Of a DNA stretch of 64,000 nucleotides, positions 1 through 10,967 are shown piece by piece. Each line of letters starts with the position of its first letter. The stretch's first letter is position 1. The notes beneath the pieces are model-generated. The model saw only the letters and a list, made by a program, of their open reading frames with translations, did no database searches and was not told the origin of the DNA. Source of the DNA: Phoma sp. XZ068 (Eukaryota; Ascomycota; Dothideomycetes; Pleosporales; Didymellaceae); assembly GCA_004835665.1 (NCBI GenBank), contig RBKR01000001.1, positions 1,240,001 through 1,304,000 of the forward strand, in the 5' to 3' direction. The translations under genes were made by a program, and so were the position numbers.

Positions 1-2353
1 CATGTGCGTGTCCGTTGCTCCAACAGCTGGAGCGCAAAGCTGCCGGACGTTGCTTTTAGCTGCATAGCCCTGCCCACGCGTCACCAGCTCCCATTGTCAC
101 CTTTCACCGCACCCAGCTGGCGTTGCCCTGCTTGTTCCGAGTGGCCGTCAAGCACCGACGAATGCAATGGGGCGCATGCACTCCTCACGCGGTCTCTGGC
201 ACTGGTGCGCAACTGCAACCCCAAAACACAAAGCTGCCAGCCTAACCTGTCGTGCCACCCAAAGCGGGTAGGCAGGCAACACACTGCAGCAAGCATGGCC
301 TGATCTTTTTTGCACGGAACGCAGAACTCAAATTCCACTTTTCATCGCTCGTCGCACTCCAATCTGCTGGCGGTCTCCGGGACGGAAACCGAAGCCTGCA
401 ACCGCTGGGGTCGGCTGCCCTATTGGGAGCCAATAGCCGTACAACAGCCCTGGAAGTTTACCAGCAGTAGGAGCTTGGAGCGGCCAATGGCCGAGTCTCA
501 CAGGATGCAGAGCCTGGTAATTCCCTGTCGCCCTTGAGCTGGATTGCCCCACCTGGGCCAAGTGGATCATTTACCAAACGCTGATTGGACAGACACTCTA
601 ACGGATGCACACACCCGGCCCGCACCAAGCAGACGGCGCGCGCAATCTCCCTTGGAGCGATTCATGTGCTGATCAGGCCTACCCTTTGCACGACTCGTTC
701 TGTGAAGAAGGTCCGACTGTGCATCGCAGACAGTGTTGGAACTTGATGTGGTGTTCATGTTGATTGAGATCCGCTGTTCGGGCTTACCAGAAGACCGAAC
801 TGACAAATTCTTAGCCTCCCAAAAGAAAAGTGGGTAATACCCATCCCGTCTTCCCGCTGTCACCTCAAACTGGGCCCCAGCCAATACCGAGCGCAGCTTC
901 AGCCATTTACGCCCAAGCAACCGTTGGACAATACCCACTACAATTGTGCGGGTCTGAGGGTACGGGCCGGGGTCAATTATCATGGCTAGATCTCCTGAGC
1001 TGTAGACGTGGAAATGCTCTATTGTGGTATGGTATGAATTCGAATTATCAAACCATGATCTCCACGAATCGGAACAAAACCTGTAAATTTGGAATCCAAA
1101 ATCAAGGCCCAACATCAAGGTCCCTGGATGGAGGCGTCGGAAAAACCCGAATGTTGATGATGTCTCGGCTTCAGTTCCGAAGGACGGCATCACCATTCGA
1201 ACAAAAGAACTGTGGGGTACTACAATCTTGCTAATGGCCACTCTGCATCATACGATATCGCTTTGTCCAAACACTCTTCAACTAAATAAATTCTGGTGTT
1301 CCACTTCCAGCCCAGGACCACCACTGGTGGAGTACCAATCGATCACAGTGTAGCATCAACGAGGCGCACCTCAAAATGAGACAACTGCAACCCTCTCCGC
1401 AAGCCACACCCCATTTATTGGACGCGACACCCACCATCGCTACTTTCCACTTGCCTACGCCAGAAACAGGGTCGTTCTGGCACACGCATCGCACGTGGAA
1501 AGACGCCTGCAAGCCACTACACGCTTTCAATGTACCTGTGTATTAGTGTGGGCTGATGTCCGGACCTACATATGTCTCACGTTGAGTCGCTCTGCGGCAC
1601 GGTGCCTATGTTTATGGGCTTCTGTGCGTTGGCATGCGCCTTTCTCCACCACCAGTGTGAAGAAGCCATCGCGAGGAAGGGAAGGATCCTCGCTCAGCGA
1701 TCGTCTCTCAAGTGCTTTCAGAGAATGTGGGGTTTGAGCTCAGGTCTTGGGTTCGGATTGCCATCCTGGGCCCCCTTGCTTCATGCTAGATCCTACTGCG
1801 CGTTGTTGCGCCAAGGTTGAGCAATGACTCTGATTTCGAACAGCCACAGCCAGAAAGATCACATCTTGCATGTCTTTAGTGACGATCCTTTAGAATCCTG
1901 CCGAGCCGATTCCGCCGAAAAACAGGGCTTGATATCGCCCACATTTTCCATTTGGTCGTCGAGTCGACTGATCCGTCACTGCAGTAAACCTTTTGGTCAC
2001 GTCACAGACCGAACTGAAGCTGACCGTGCTGCTTCACAAGTCGGCTAACACTGATACTTCTGGTCGATACCACAACGAAGACACAATGAAAGCAATCAAA
2101 CTCTTCCCGAGACAATACAATGTCTTCAACGACAGACTGTTTAACACAACGCAATTCAACACAGGTTAAATATTCTGTATATAAATTACTACACCCATCA
2201 TCAACCCCACTCACACCACCCCAATACCCGACAGCAACAGCCTTATATCCACCAACCAAGAAACAAGTCAAATCATCCCATCCAAATTCACTCTCACATG
2301 CAACTCTCAACAGCCCTCTCACCTCTTAGCTCGCTCACATAGCAACCACACCA
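1..2353. other. Intergenic region, no supported gene
   Basis: I see no convincing gene here. The longest reading frame lies on the minus strand at 567-1241. It has no family motif and its composition resembles non-coding DNA. From about 2180 the plus strand becomes strongly C/A-rich, running into the gene that starts at 2354; this may be its promoter and leader. Confidence 0.5.
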
Positions 2354-3382
2354 ATGCTGCGCTCATGCCTCCCCAACCTCCCCCAACTAGCCCACCTGTT
2401 CTCTTCCCACACCACGCCTCAACCCTCCACCCCGCCCAACCAGCACGCCTGCGACCTAACCGCCATCCCCTACTCCTCCTGGCACCCGCCGACATGCCCC
2501 CATAAGTGCGGGACCATGTGTCCACACCTGCCGCTTGGCGACGATACAAGGGTAAACGGGCGGCGGGTGTGTGGCCCGCCGAGTTCAGATGAGATCATCG
2601 GTACTGGTGAATCTGCTCGATGGGCATGTGTGCCAGGTGTGGTAGGTCAGGCGCAGGGGGTGGGGTTGGATGGGTTGGAGGTGGGTGATCGTAGTGAGGG
2701 CGTTGTTGTGTCTGAGGGTGAGGATGAGCGTGAAGGGAGAGGTAAGGATGGAGGTGCTCATGCTACTGCCAGCGGGTCTGGTGCTGATGCGATGGGTATT
2801 GCGACGACCATACTAATGTCCGCTAAGGTAGGTGGTGGAACTACGTTGGGTTCGTCAGGCGTGTGTGATGATGCTACTGCTGATGCTAATGCTGGTGCTC
2901 ACGCTGGAACTACATCCAACACCTGCCGTCAACCAGCCGAAGATGAGACACAGATCACGCACCCCTCCTTCAACGACACCACTGCGCATAGCATACCCGT
3001 ACCGGACAAGCTCAACGCGCTGTTTGATGCCTACTTCGACTTGGACGAGCTGTCCGACGCTGAGTACTCCTGCTCATCTTGTATCGACGCTAATCGAGAA
3101 CTCACCTCTCCAGTCCTGCAAGAAACTAACCCTTCGTCACCCAATGCTGGACAAAGTACGCAACGCACATCACCACTAGAACGCGGCTGTATTGTAACCC
3201 TCGCCGGCTCACGCGTCTTGGAATCTGGCAATGAAGAGAACATCAAGGTCAGCGCTTCGCCTACCGTGGTTAAGGATGCGGCTGTAGACCTAGCGGTAAG
3301 CACATATGTGGAGGGGGAAGGTGGGACATTGGGGCATGTGTACTTCAACCACCACAATGGAGACGACAAGGTCACGCGGTGA
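2354..3382 (+). CDS. Hypothetical protein, 342 aa
   Basis: This is an uninterrupted frame of 342 codons starting at an ATG in good context. I do not recognise it. The first 70 residues are rich in Pro, His, Cys and Thr. The middle (about 80-190) is Gly/Val/Glu/Asp/Ala-rich and of low complexity. The segment near 215-250 (motif FDAYFDLDELSD) is acidic and could form a short helix. No signal peptide or membrane segment is evident. Strand composition changes abruptly inside the frame: C-rich to about 2550, G-rich at 2560-2860, then C-rich again, which partly explains the odd amino-acid composition. No introns are needed. It may be a lineage-restricted gene or a fortuitous open frame; conservation in related genomes would decide. 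Confidence 0.4.
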   Translation: MLRSCLPNLPQLAHLFSSHTTPQPSTPPNQHACDLTAIPYSSWHPPTCPHKCGTMCPHLPLGDDTRVNGRRVCGPPSSDEIIGTGESARWACVPGVVGQAQGVGLDGLEVGDRSEGVVVSEGEDEREGRGKDGGAHATASGSGADAMGIATTILMSAKVGGGTTLGSSGVCDDATADANAGAHAGTTSNTCRQPAEDETQITHPSFNDTTAHSIPVPDKLNALFDAYFDLDELSDAEYSCSSCIDANRELTSPVLQETNPSSPNAGQSTQRTSPLERGCIVTLAGSRVLESGNEENIKVSASPTVVKDAAVDLAVSTYVEGEGGTLGHVYFNHHNGDDKVTR

Positions 3383-3493
3383 GAGAGCATCATCATGGTT
3401 GATAGCAAGGCACCATAAGTTGGTGAGCCTTTGGCTTTGAAGCGGGTTTGATTGTACATTTAAGCAAGTCTCGATGATCTGGGGTTTGTAGGT

Positions 3494-6031
3494 TTAGGTA
3501 CCAGGCTCTCGCTGGTTGTTAGTCGTGCGTACACATAAATCCCGCTTCCAACTTGCATGTTCATCTCCAGTTTTGATGACCACCCATGATCCTGTGTTCA
3601 TATCTGACGGCGAAAGCGCGACGCCTCCATCAGAAGAGTCCGTATCCTGTGTGCGTTCATCTGCTGTATCTTTCTTTTGCCTGTGAACGAGAGTTTTGTG
3701 GTGCGATGCAGCGATACCTAAATCAGTACTGCCAACGGAAGTATTGTGTACAGTTTCAACCTTTTCTCCCTTCTGGTCCTTGTATGTCTCTCGAAGCTCC
3801 GGTCGGAAAGATTCCCTTTCGAGACGCTTGAGTTCTTCGCGAGTCCTGATTGCCATTTCCTTGTCGTCTTGCGCGATGTGTGCTGCAAAGTCATCCCAGG
3901 CGCCTATTATTGTAAGTGTCAGCAATCGATTGATCAGTATTTATATCTGATGCGGTACCCTTGGAATCCGAAGTCGTAGTCGGCTCTCCCTTAATCCGCT
4001 TCGACGGAGGAGATGGCTCCGGTGAGTTCGTGATGGATCGGTAATGAACACGAGATATGTTCGCGTTGCTTCTAAGCCAAGGTCAGCTTTCAGTCTTTGA
4101 TCACTAATGGCATCACCTACGCTCTGGAGAGCTCCAAATTTGCCTCCCCTGGAGACAGGGCACCGATGCCGCGAGCTATGTAGTGATCATCATGACAATC
4201 TGTCTGACCGATAGTGCTACGTGTGGAGTCTGGTTGCGATGCTACCCTGTTTGCTTGTTGGGCTCGAGCCGTGTCAAACGTCGGGCGTGTGTTTGCTGGC
4301 GATGGAATATTCTCAGTTAGCTCTTCCAAATGACCCACATGTGTATGCGGATTATCTGACGCGGATGTATCATTGGCCAACTCTTGCTGGTAAGCTGCAC
4401 GCACATAGACCTTGCCAAGTGGATTGGTAGGGGTGGTCGGATTTGCGGACGTTTCATGTGCAGTTGTTTGTAGAGTACCATCAGCGCCAATACTATGTTC
4501 CAGTAACTGCATAGCATGAGAAGCTGGCCGAGAAATTACCTCTTCTGATTTTGAATCAGTGTCTTCACGATCGCTCTGGCTTGACCGGGGAGGACGTCCA
4601 TAGCAGTCGTGGGTACGAGGGCGACCTTGACAATAGGGGGTGACGGGAGGGCGGCGACGTTGCTTTTTATCGCGAGAAGTCGAAGGTATATAGGCCGGGC
4701 TCACTTGACCACGATGCTGTGCCGGGGTGTTACGGTCAGATTCGCCTCTAGGTAGATGGTGCGCCGAGTCAACATCTGGTTTGGGCACAGCAATACCGAA
4801 GCCATACTGCTCGTCCCACTCCAAGCAGTCATCCTCTCGTCCCTGGTGTGGCGGAGCATGTGGCATACTGGACTCTGTTTTGTATTGCACCCGAGTAGCT
4901 ATTGGCTCTTTATGGGCCATGAGGTCCCACCGATTTCGTGGAGGTGGACTTACTGTTGCCTTTTTGATTTCGTGTAGTGGATGGTCTGAGCTACTGGGCT
5001 TATCCACAGTATTGTCGTGTGGGCGGGAGATTGTACTGTGCGAGCCTGATTGTTGTGCAGGAAACGCCTGTCGCTGGTGATTGAACGGTTGTCCTGGCTT
5101 CTCTGTGGGCTGTGCTTGGATACTGGACTGACGCAAATCGAAGGGCACACTGGCTTGACTCAAGTAGCTGTTACAAGCAGGAGAGGTACGCTGAGTGTAG
5201 GCCGAATGATGTTGCTGCCCAGTCCATCCATTGTGATAACCCGGCAATGTGTACTGTGACTGTTGTTGCTCACCATACCAGTACCCGCCCTGACTACTGT
5301 GATAGCCCTGCCATGCGTACTGCGGATTTTGCTGCCGACCCTGCCAATATGGACTCCAGCCATTGTGAGAGCCCAACCATGTGTACTGTGGTTGTTGCTG
5401 CTCGCCCGGCCAGTACGCAGCGGCCTCACCGCCATGAGCCTTATTCGAACTATCGCCGTGAAGCTTATTTGATTTGTCACCATGATCCTCCTTCGAACCA
5501 TCACCATGACCCTCCTTCGATTCCTCACCGTGAGCCTTATCAAGCATAGGTATCAACGGGACATTCCATTGATAAGTTTTCGGCGGCGGCTCCATTGACG
5601 ACGGACTTGGCGTGCGCTGTTCAAAGCCATGTCTGCGAATGTAAGCCAAATCGTCAAAAGACAGCAAAAGGGAGACATTACCGAGACTGTTGGTCAGGTG
5701 CATAATTGCCGTAACCGTTGTCATATCCAGTGGTGTACTGTTGGGCTGCTGCATACTGGTGCTGGTATTGCGCACTGTGATAGTAGCTCTGCGCAGCTGA
5801 TAGAGGGTATGGAGGCGCATGATACTGGTACTGAGGGTTCTGATACTGCGGCTGCTGTTGATACTGCGGTTGCTGCGAGTGATACGGGTGCTGTTGCGAG
5901 TACCGCTGATGATCCTTCTGCCCTTCCATCTTGTCGAGCTGTGGACGCACCTTGTTGCCAATGGGCGCGGTATGGTCCGGAAGTGCGTAAGTTTGTGCGA
6001 GGGATGCCCAGAGGATCTGGGCGAACGACAT
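3494..6031 (-). CDS. Hypothetical Gln/Tyr-rich protein, four exons, 794 aa
   Basis: I join four minus-strand exons: 5682-6031, 4121-5632, 3959-4071 and 3494-3903. All three introns are 49-55 nt with GT...AG ends and matching phase, giving 795 codons including stop. The start at 6031 has an A at -3; an upstream in-frame ATG at 6226 is the alternative. Residues about 30-115 are dominated by Gln, Tyr and Pro (repeated QYQ/QPQYQ-type motifs), and residues about 170-260 carry degenerate Tyr/Trp/Gln repeats such as YWxGEQQQ. An intervening run of short HGD/HGE-K motifs lies near 145-170. The C-terminal third is charged, with a predicted helix (motif EELKRLERESFRPELRETY). It looks largely disordered, like prion-like or RNA-granule proteins, but I recognise no family and assign no function. 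Confidence 0.7.
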
Positions 6032-6900
6032 TTTGGAGCTCCGTTTGCATATGTGGGGGCAAAATTTGGAGGTGAAGGGGAGTTGGGCGACTCGATGGAT
6101 CAATGCTTTGCCGAGGCAAGAGGCAAGAGCTGCCAATACGCAGCTGCCCAAGTATGCATACACGAGGGACGAAAGGCTAGCAGTAATATTCCATTTGAGC
6201 ATGTAATGAAGATGTGATCGAGACATGGATATGCGGACACTCGATTACTGAAAGGGACAAGACTTGACAGAAGTTCGTTTCATCTGACCTCCACCTCGGA
6301 AGGAATCCAAGTCATTGACAGTGAACAAATAGCAAGCAGCTTCAAGATATCTCCCACTAGGTTCGAACCCAACTCTATACGGCGGACGGACAGTAACGGC
6401 TCTAGAATAAGGACTCGGCGCGCGTTTGAAAGGTACCAGAGCTTTAATGTGTTGCGACTCTGACTGTTACGAAAAACAACCTCATCCGTGTCTACTTAGG
6501 ATATAACTCACAATATATTGCGTTCCTTGCATTTGGTTCATCTCCTGCCCCCAATCAGAGAGCATTCGACTATCCAGGCAGCACCACGAGGAGGCGCAAG
6601 GATCCGACTTCTACCGCCCACCCATCTCTTACGGTCTCCCGCACATTCATGCGCGACCCACTTTCTCCAGACAGGATTAAGCACCTGCCCCGCTAAACCA
6701 ACAAGCACAGAAGCGAAAAGGACGACAACAACGTTGTGTGCGACGAGCCCACAGAGGCGGACTAGTAATAGTCAGAACAAACGACGAACCGAATGGCACA
6801 AGGAGCGGGATCGAAGAATCGAGAGCCCAGAAAGCGGCGCTTGGGACAACTCTCCCAAGCTCTCGAAACGGGGGCCGGAGGGTGTTTGCAAGCAACGATT

Positions 6901-7030
6901 GCCAGGGACCTTGCGGTCTGTCAGAGCGCACGGCCTCGGCTCGAGAGCAAGAGGCGCGAGCTCAATACCTGTTGGCATCTTCCACGCGCTTCCGCCTGAA
7001 AAGGTGGACACTGGTGGCGGGGTGGCCCCT
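6901..7030. repeat. Structured tandem repeat, copy 1
   Basis: First clear copy of a diverged repeat unit. In order it carries hairpin A (6906-6910 with 6915-6919), hairpin B (GAGC 6924-6927 with GCTC 6960-6963), a conserved stretch containing GGCATCT and CACGCGCT (6974-6990), hairpin C (6992-6997 with 7002-7007, GAAA loop on the plus strand) and hairpin D (GGGG 7019-7022 with CCCC 7026-7029). Its interior is longer than in the other copies because of a GC-rich insertion between the arms of B. The RNA strand is not resolved: G-U pairs favour plus for the outer pairs of A and D but minus for interior positions of C. Confidence 0.7.
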
Positions 7031-7210
7031 ACATTGCAATTCCTTATTGATAATCGACGACGGACGGACGGACGGGACGGGACGGGACGCGAGCGGGTGC
7101 TCCAGCGAAAGTGACTCGAGATCTAGACACAAAGTATAATCTCGGTGGAAACGTGGGCGAACCCAATAGAACAAGTGGAACATGCAGCAAAGGTACCTGT
7201 AGACAAACGT

Positions 7211-7326
7211 GCCATGGACCATACAGGCCTGTCAGAGTCTTCCCGAAGAGGAACTCAACGTCGGAGGCATCTCCCACGCGCTTCCCTCTTAAAAGAGAGA
7301 TACTGGTGGTGGGGACAAGAGTCCCT
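7211..7326. repeat. Structured tandem repeat, copy 2
   Basis: Second copy, 310 bases after copy 1. Hairpin A is 7216-7220 with 7226-7230 (one A-C mismatch). B is GAGT 7235-7238 with ACTC 7253-7256. C is 7284-7289 with 7294-7299 around a TAAA loop. D is GGGAC 7312-7316 with GTCCC 7321-7325. Relative to copy 1, B and D change both partners of several pairs, so pairing is kept although the sequence differs. The shared core CACGCGCTTCC is identical to copy 1. Confidence 0.7.
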
Positions 7327-7539
7327 GTCGTGCAGGTTCTTTGTGCGAAATCGTCAAAGGGCGAGCGCTGAGGGAAGACCTCGTCTCAAGCCAAAAGTAA
7401 CAGAACTCGACATTGAAGTCGAGAGAAGCCAACGTAAACCCAAAGTGGAGCAAACACTCTACACAAATATACGCGACGGGCCTCAGATCAGCGACCTGAG
7501 GCTCACACCTCGGAGCAAAGAGTGACTGCTCTTCAGTAT

Positions 7540-7650
7540 GCCATGGACCGTTCGGTCTGTCAGAGTCTCATTACGAGTCTCAATGTCGCAGGCGTCTGCC
7601 ACGCGCTCCTCCCTGAAAAGAGAGGCATTGGTGGTGGGGGTTACCCCCTG
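7540..7650. repeat. Structured tandem repeat, copy 3
   Basis: Third copy, 329 bases after copy 2. Hairpin A is 7545-7549 with 7554-7558. B is GAG 7563-7565 with CTC 7579-7581. C is 7609-7614 with 7619-7624 around GAAA. D is five G:C pairs, 7636-7640 with 7644-7648. Copies 2 and 3 share the lead-in GCCATGGACC. Similarity also extends outside the hairpin core: a CAGATCAGC element at about 7484 recurs at about 7824, and an AGTCGAG...CCAAC...CCCAAAG series recurs downstream of both copies 2 and 3. Confidence 0.7.
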
Positions 7651-8010
7651 AAGAGAAGGCTCCTCGCTCTCCGACGGCATATGACATGCAAGGTGTGGAC
7701 GAGCGACGGACAACGCTGTTAAACAATAGCGTCGGCCGTCGACCGTAGTAATTCGAGTCGAGGACACGATCGGCCAACCCAAAGCACCCCAAGAAGGTTA
7801 AGGGGTTAGTTTCGAGGAGTGCTTCAGATCAGCAACGGCGTAGTCTGCGACTCACGGGCGTGCCATCCCACCATGCCAGCTCTTCAGGTGGGGTCTTTCA
7901 GGTGGGTGACACATACCATGAACCCGTTAGCCATGGCGGCTGTAGCCGAAGCGGCCTCCTGCTGTTGTTCAGCGATCTCCAGGTGTTCCATGCGAGTCCA
8001 GCTGCCCTAA

Positions 8011-8115
8011 AGGTTCGACCTTGCCACTATGCGGTCAGGGATTGCATATGTCGTAGATGTCAGGAGCTAGAATTTTCTCGCATCTCTCGGCGTTTGGGCG
8101 GAGAAGATGCAGAGT
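8011..8115. repeat. Possible decayed copy of the structured repeat
   Basis: A weak relative of the other copies. GACC (8017-8020) can pair with GGTC (8033-8036), and GCATCTCTC followed by GGCG matches the conserved core of copy 4. It lies about 324 bases before copy 4, the usual spacing, but about 471 after copy 3, consistent with an insertion of roughly 140 bases. Hairpins C and D are not convincing here. Confidence 0.3.
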
Positions 8116-8334
8116 GGACCCTCGTGTATACTTGATATCTTTGCTGCAGTAAACCTTTACGTTCCTCGATCCAGTAACGGGGCTGAGCTCATGGGACTCT
8201 TGCCATAGACATGTGGGTACAGTCATGCTCCTCTCACACTTTGCCTTCGCAGTCAGGTACGAACAAGCCCTCGGTAGTCCCTACATGTTTTGTATATGGC
8301 CACAGCGTCGTATAAGAGTACCTCCATGCAATTC

Positions 8335-8440
8335 GCCAAGGGCATTACTGCCTATCAGAGATTGTAACTCTATATCTGCTGGCATCTCTCACGCTCGCTG
8401 ACCTGAAAAGGCCGCACTGGTGATGGGGTTGATAACCCTG
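8335..8440. repeat. Structured tandem repeat, copy 4
   Basis: The most diverged clear copy. Hairpin A is 8340-8344 with 8349-8353, with two pairs replaced by different Watson-Crick pairs compared with copies 1 and 3. B is AGAG 8357-8360 with CTCT 8368-8371. C is a shorter stem around GAAA (8402-8404 with 8409-8411, extended past one A-C mismatch). D is GGGTT 8426-8430 with AACCC 8434-8438. The order and spacing of all four hairpins match the other copies. Confidence 0.65.
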
Positions 8441-9152
8441 CAATGGAAAGTCTTATCCGAGCTGGGCGGTCTCGGTTATTTCGTAACGGAACCCAACAAT
8501 GTCGATGTATGCTACGGCTTGCGAACGGACTGGTTGCCAGTTGTCGTAAGAAATCGATAAGCGAGGGGAGTGGAGGTATAATCGACGGGGTAGGGATGTG
8601 AATGAAAATTACAAGGCGCGCGTTAGTCGGTAAAGAAGCGTCGCGTTACGCAAAGAAATGATCCGGGGCAAACAACGATTGAAAGGTAAATGGTTGAGCT
8701 CTTGGCCAAGAACAGTTGTGAGCGAAAGTGTCTCGTGTGTCGAAGGTGAAGTGGATGGCCTCCAGGTATGGCTCACCAATAGGGGTCTGGTGTAGGGGAA
8801 CGAATGTCACGGAACAGGCGTTTCTCGACTTTAACCTAGGTCGAGGTGATCTGATGGGCAGCACAAAGCTAGATACCACTGTAAATAGTACCATATATCG
8901 CGGAAGCATAGGGTAGTCGTGGGGTATGTGAGGGGTGATACCGAGTGTCTCCTTTTGGGAGCTGGGAACCAACCCTACCACGTCCGGCAATAACCACACG
9001 TCAGTAGAGTCATGCACAAATGTGCTCGTCCCGCCGTCTCGTTTCGTTGTTGTTACCTAGGGCGACCGGAGAAGACGTCGATCGAAGGTGCCAGCGAGTC
9101 GCTGGCAATGTACGATCCGATGGCCAATCCGCTCGCCGAAGTTGTCTAGTCG

Positions 9153-10436
9153 CTAGTCGCTATCTTCCATAAGTTCGGCCAGTTCGGCTTCTTCCTCGGC
9201 GGTCATCATTCCCTCTTTCTTCTCAGGCTCCTTTTCCTTTATCTTACCAAGCTGTTCATCCTCAGCTTCTTTGACTGCCTTAGCAAGCTCTGGTGCCTTC
9301 AGGCTCCACTGTCGGACTGTTGCGTCGATACTCACACTGACTAGTCTCTGACCAGGCAACAGGACTAGCCCGGTAACCTCCTCGAAATGTCCGGAGAAGG
9401 TGTGATGCAGCTTGCCACTGCCCTTCTCCCATACGCGGACCTCTTCGTCTCTGCAAGCTGTGATGACCCAGCCTCCATCTTCGTCGACAGCCACATCACG
9501 CACGAAGTCAGGATGTTCGAACGCCGAATCTTCTTCCCAAGTTCTGCCCCTGGAGAGACATTTTGCGGTTTTATCCGCAGAAGCAGTCCAGAGGTCTCCG
9601 TCTGAATCAAAGTGTATAGCATCGATGCTTGTCTCGTGTGCAATGACCGGCGAGGGCTCGATCTCTGAGGCTGTGGCAAAGCCAATAGACCAACGTCGTA
9701 TCTCTCTGTCGCTACCGGCACTGAACACCGTTGCCGAATCTTCGTTCGCTTCATAGTCTGCAAAGTCAAGCGCAAGCGCGAGAATCCCCCGTGTGTGTCC
9801 CTTGAGCGTGTGTAGCTTGTTGCCTGTGGCGGCGTCCCAAACGATGATGCTCGCGTCCGCCGAAGCGGAGACGAGGATCTCCTTGCCTTGCAAGGTGAGC
9901 GGCAGGACTGCCTTGACGAAGTCACTGTGCCCTTGAAACCGCTTTGCCAGCTGGCCTGACGACAGTGTCCATGACCAGACTGACTTGTCCCAACATCCAG
10001 CGTATACCGTGTCAGATGTCGGTGAGACGGCGACTGATGTAAGAGGTGCAACAGGTCCAGAGAAGGTAGCGGTCACTTTCTTAGTCTGAGAGGCACAATC
10101 AGCTCGAGCTCTGCATAGCAGGTGCATGTGCAGCGGGGCATAGGGAGGTGAAAGGGAGGTGGAATGGAGGTCTGACCGACTTCAATATTGATCCGCTTCA
10201 CGTTGCCGGCGGCCTCGGCGATGTATATCTGGTTCTCATCTTGCGGGTCCGCGGTGACGGCGAGTATCTTGGAAGGGAGCTTGAAGCGGCTGCCCTTGTC
10301 GTTCTTCGATTTGGCTGCCTTGCGCGCTGTCTCATTGAGCGCAGAGCTGTAGCCCGTTAGCGTTGGGCCGCCAGATGCCAAAGCGCAAGGCGTACGTGGT
10401 CTGGAAGTAGTGTCCTGGGTCGTTTGACCGAGACAT
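9153..10436 (-). CDS. WD40-repeat protein, 379 aa
   Basis: Three minus-strand exons, 10396-10436, 10181-10346 and 9153-10085, separated by introns of 49 and 95 nt, give 379 residues. The short first exon supplies MSRSNDPGHYFQTT and joins in phase to the helical segment SALNETARKAAK. The rest is a beta-propeller with recognisable WD repeats. Examples are VYAGCWDKSVWSW, LHTLKGHTRG, TVFSAGSDREIRRW, WTASADKTAKCL, VITACRDEEVRVW and LVSVSIDATVRQW, giving about seven blades. The tail is charged and acidic, with the motif EEEAELAELMEDSD. Such proteins are scaffolds in complexes; the sequence does not show which one. It lies 531 bases downstream of the next gene on the same strand (Byr4-like), so it is probably transcribed separately. 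Confidence 0.88.
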
Positions 10437-10967
10437 GGTGTTATATAAGGGGTCGGGCGGGGCTGAGGGTGACGTGTGACTGTTCGGATCGCACCTGACC
10501 TGCATCCGGGCGTCAAGTACACGCTTGCAGGCGAGAGCCCCACCTTCAGGGTTCAGCCAAGCGAGGGAGATTCAGGAGCAACTTCACCATCACAGGGGCC
10601 AGGCATGCACATTCCAACGTAGAAATAACTTTGTATGTATTCCAAGATCCCTATGTATTATTAGCAGTACGTTGCAAGAAGGCTAAAACAGAACGCCAAC
10701 GTCGCCGTGGAAATGTCAAGCGCAAAGGCTGTAATCCTCTATCTGGAGCTAGATAGCCCAGGTCTTCCATGCCAGAAACAAAAAAAATCATAAGTCATAA
10801 ATAGGTCGTAAAGGAGTGAGGCGCCCATCCGGGGCACCCGTCATGACACTCGGGATATCTAGCAGGACACAGTCCAGACGCCTTTTGCCTGTGGGTATAT
10901 GCCCAATATCCAAATGTGCAATGCAATCATAAGTCGTAAGTATGGTGAAACGCATGTACAGGAGCGT
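10437..10967. other. Intergenic spacer between two minus-strand genes
   Basis: It holds the 3' end of the Byr4-like gene and the promoter of the WD40 gene. An A-rich tract on the plus strand near 10780-10800 (AAAAAAA) could mark the termination region. I see no gene. Confidence 0.5.

Larger units (their letters stand above)
6032..9152. other. Gene-free region containing a diverged tandem repeat array
   Basis: About 3.1 kb separate two divergently placed gene neighbourhoods and contain no supported protein gene. Short frames exist but none is long or family-like. The region holds a diverged tandem array with conserved hairpins (6901-8440, annotated copy by copy) and a short GACG/GGACG microsatellite at 7054-7093. 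Beyond 8450 I see nothing recognisable. Confidence 0.6.

Noticed and set aside
567..1241. 224-codon minus-strand frame
   Set aside because: No ATG-context support, family motif or splice partner, and its composition resembles the surrounding non-coding DNA.
6361..6375. GGTTCGAACCC resembling a tRNA T-arm
   Set aside because: Flanking bases do not form a T stem, and no acceptor, D or anticodon arms fit on either strand.
8010..8022. AGGTTCGACCTT resembling a polymerase III B box near the repeat array
   Set aside because: One partial B box without an A box at proper spacing or a T-run terminator is not enough to call a pol III gene.
8646..9017. 123-codon minus-strand frame in the repeat-bearing region
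   Set aside because: No motif or upstream exon, and the product looks random.
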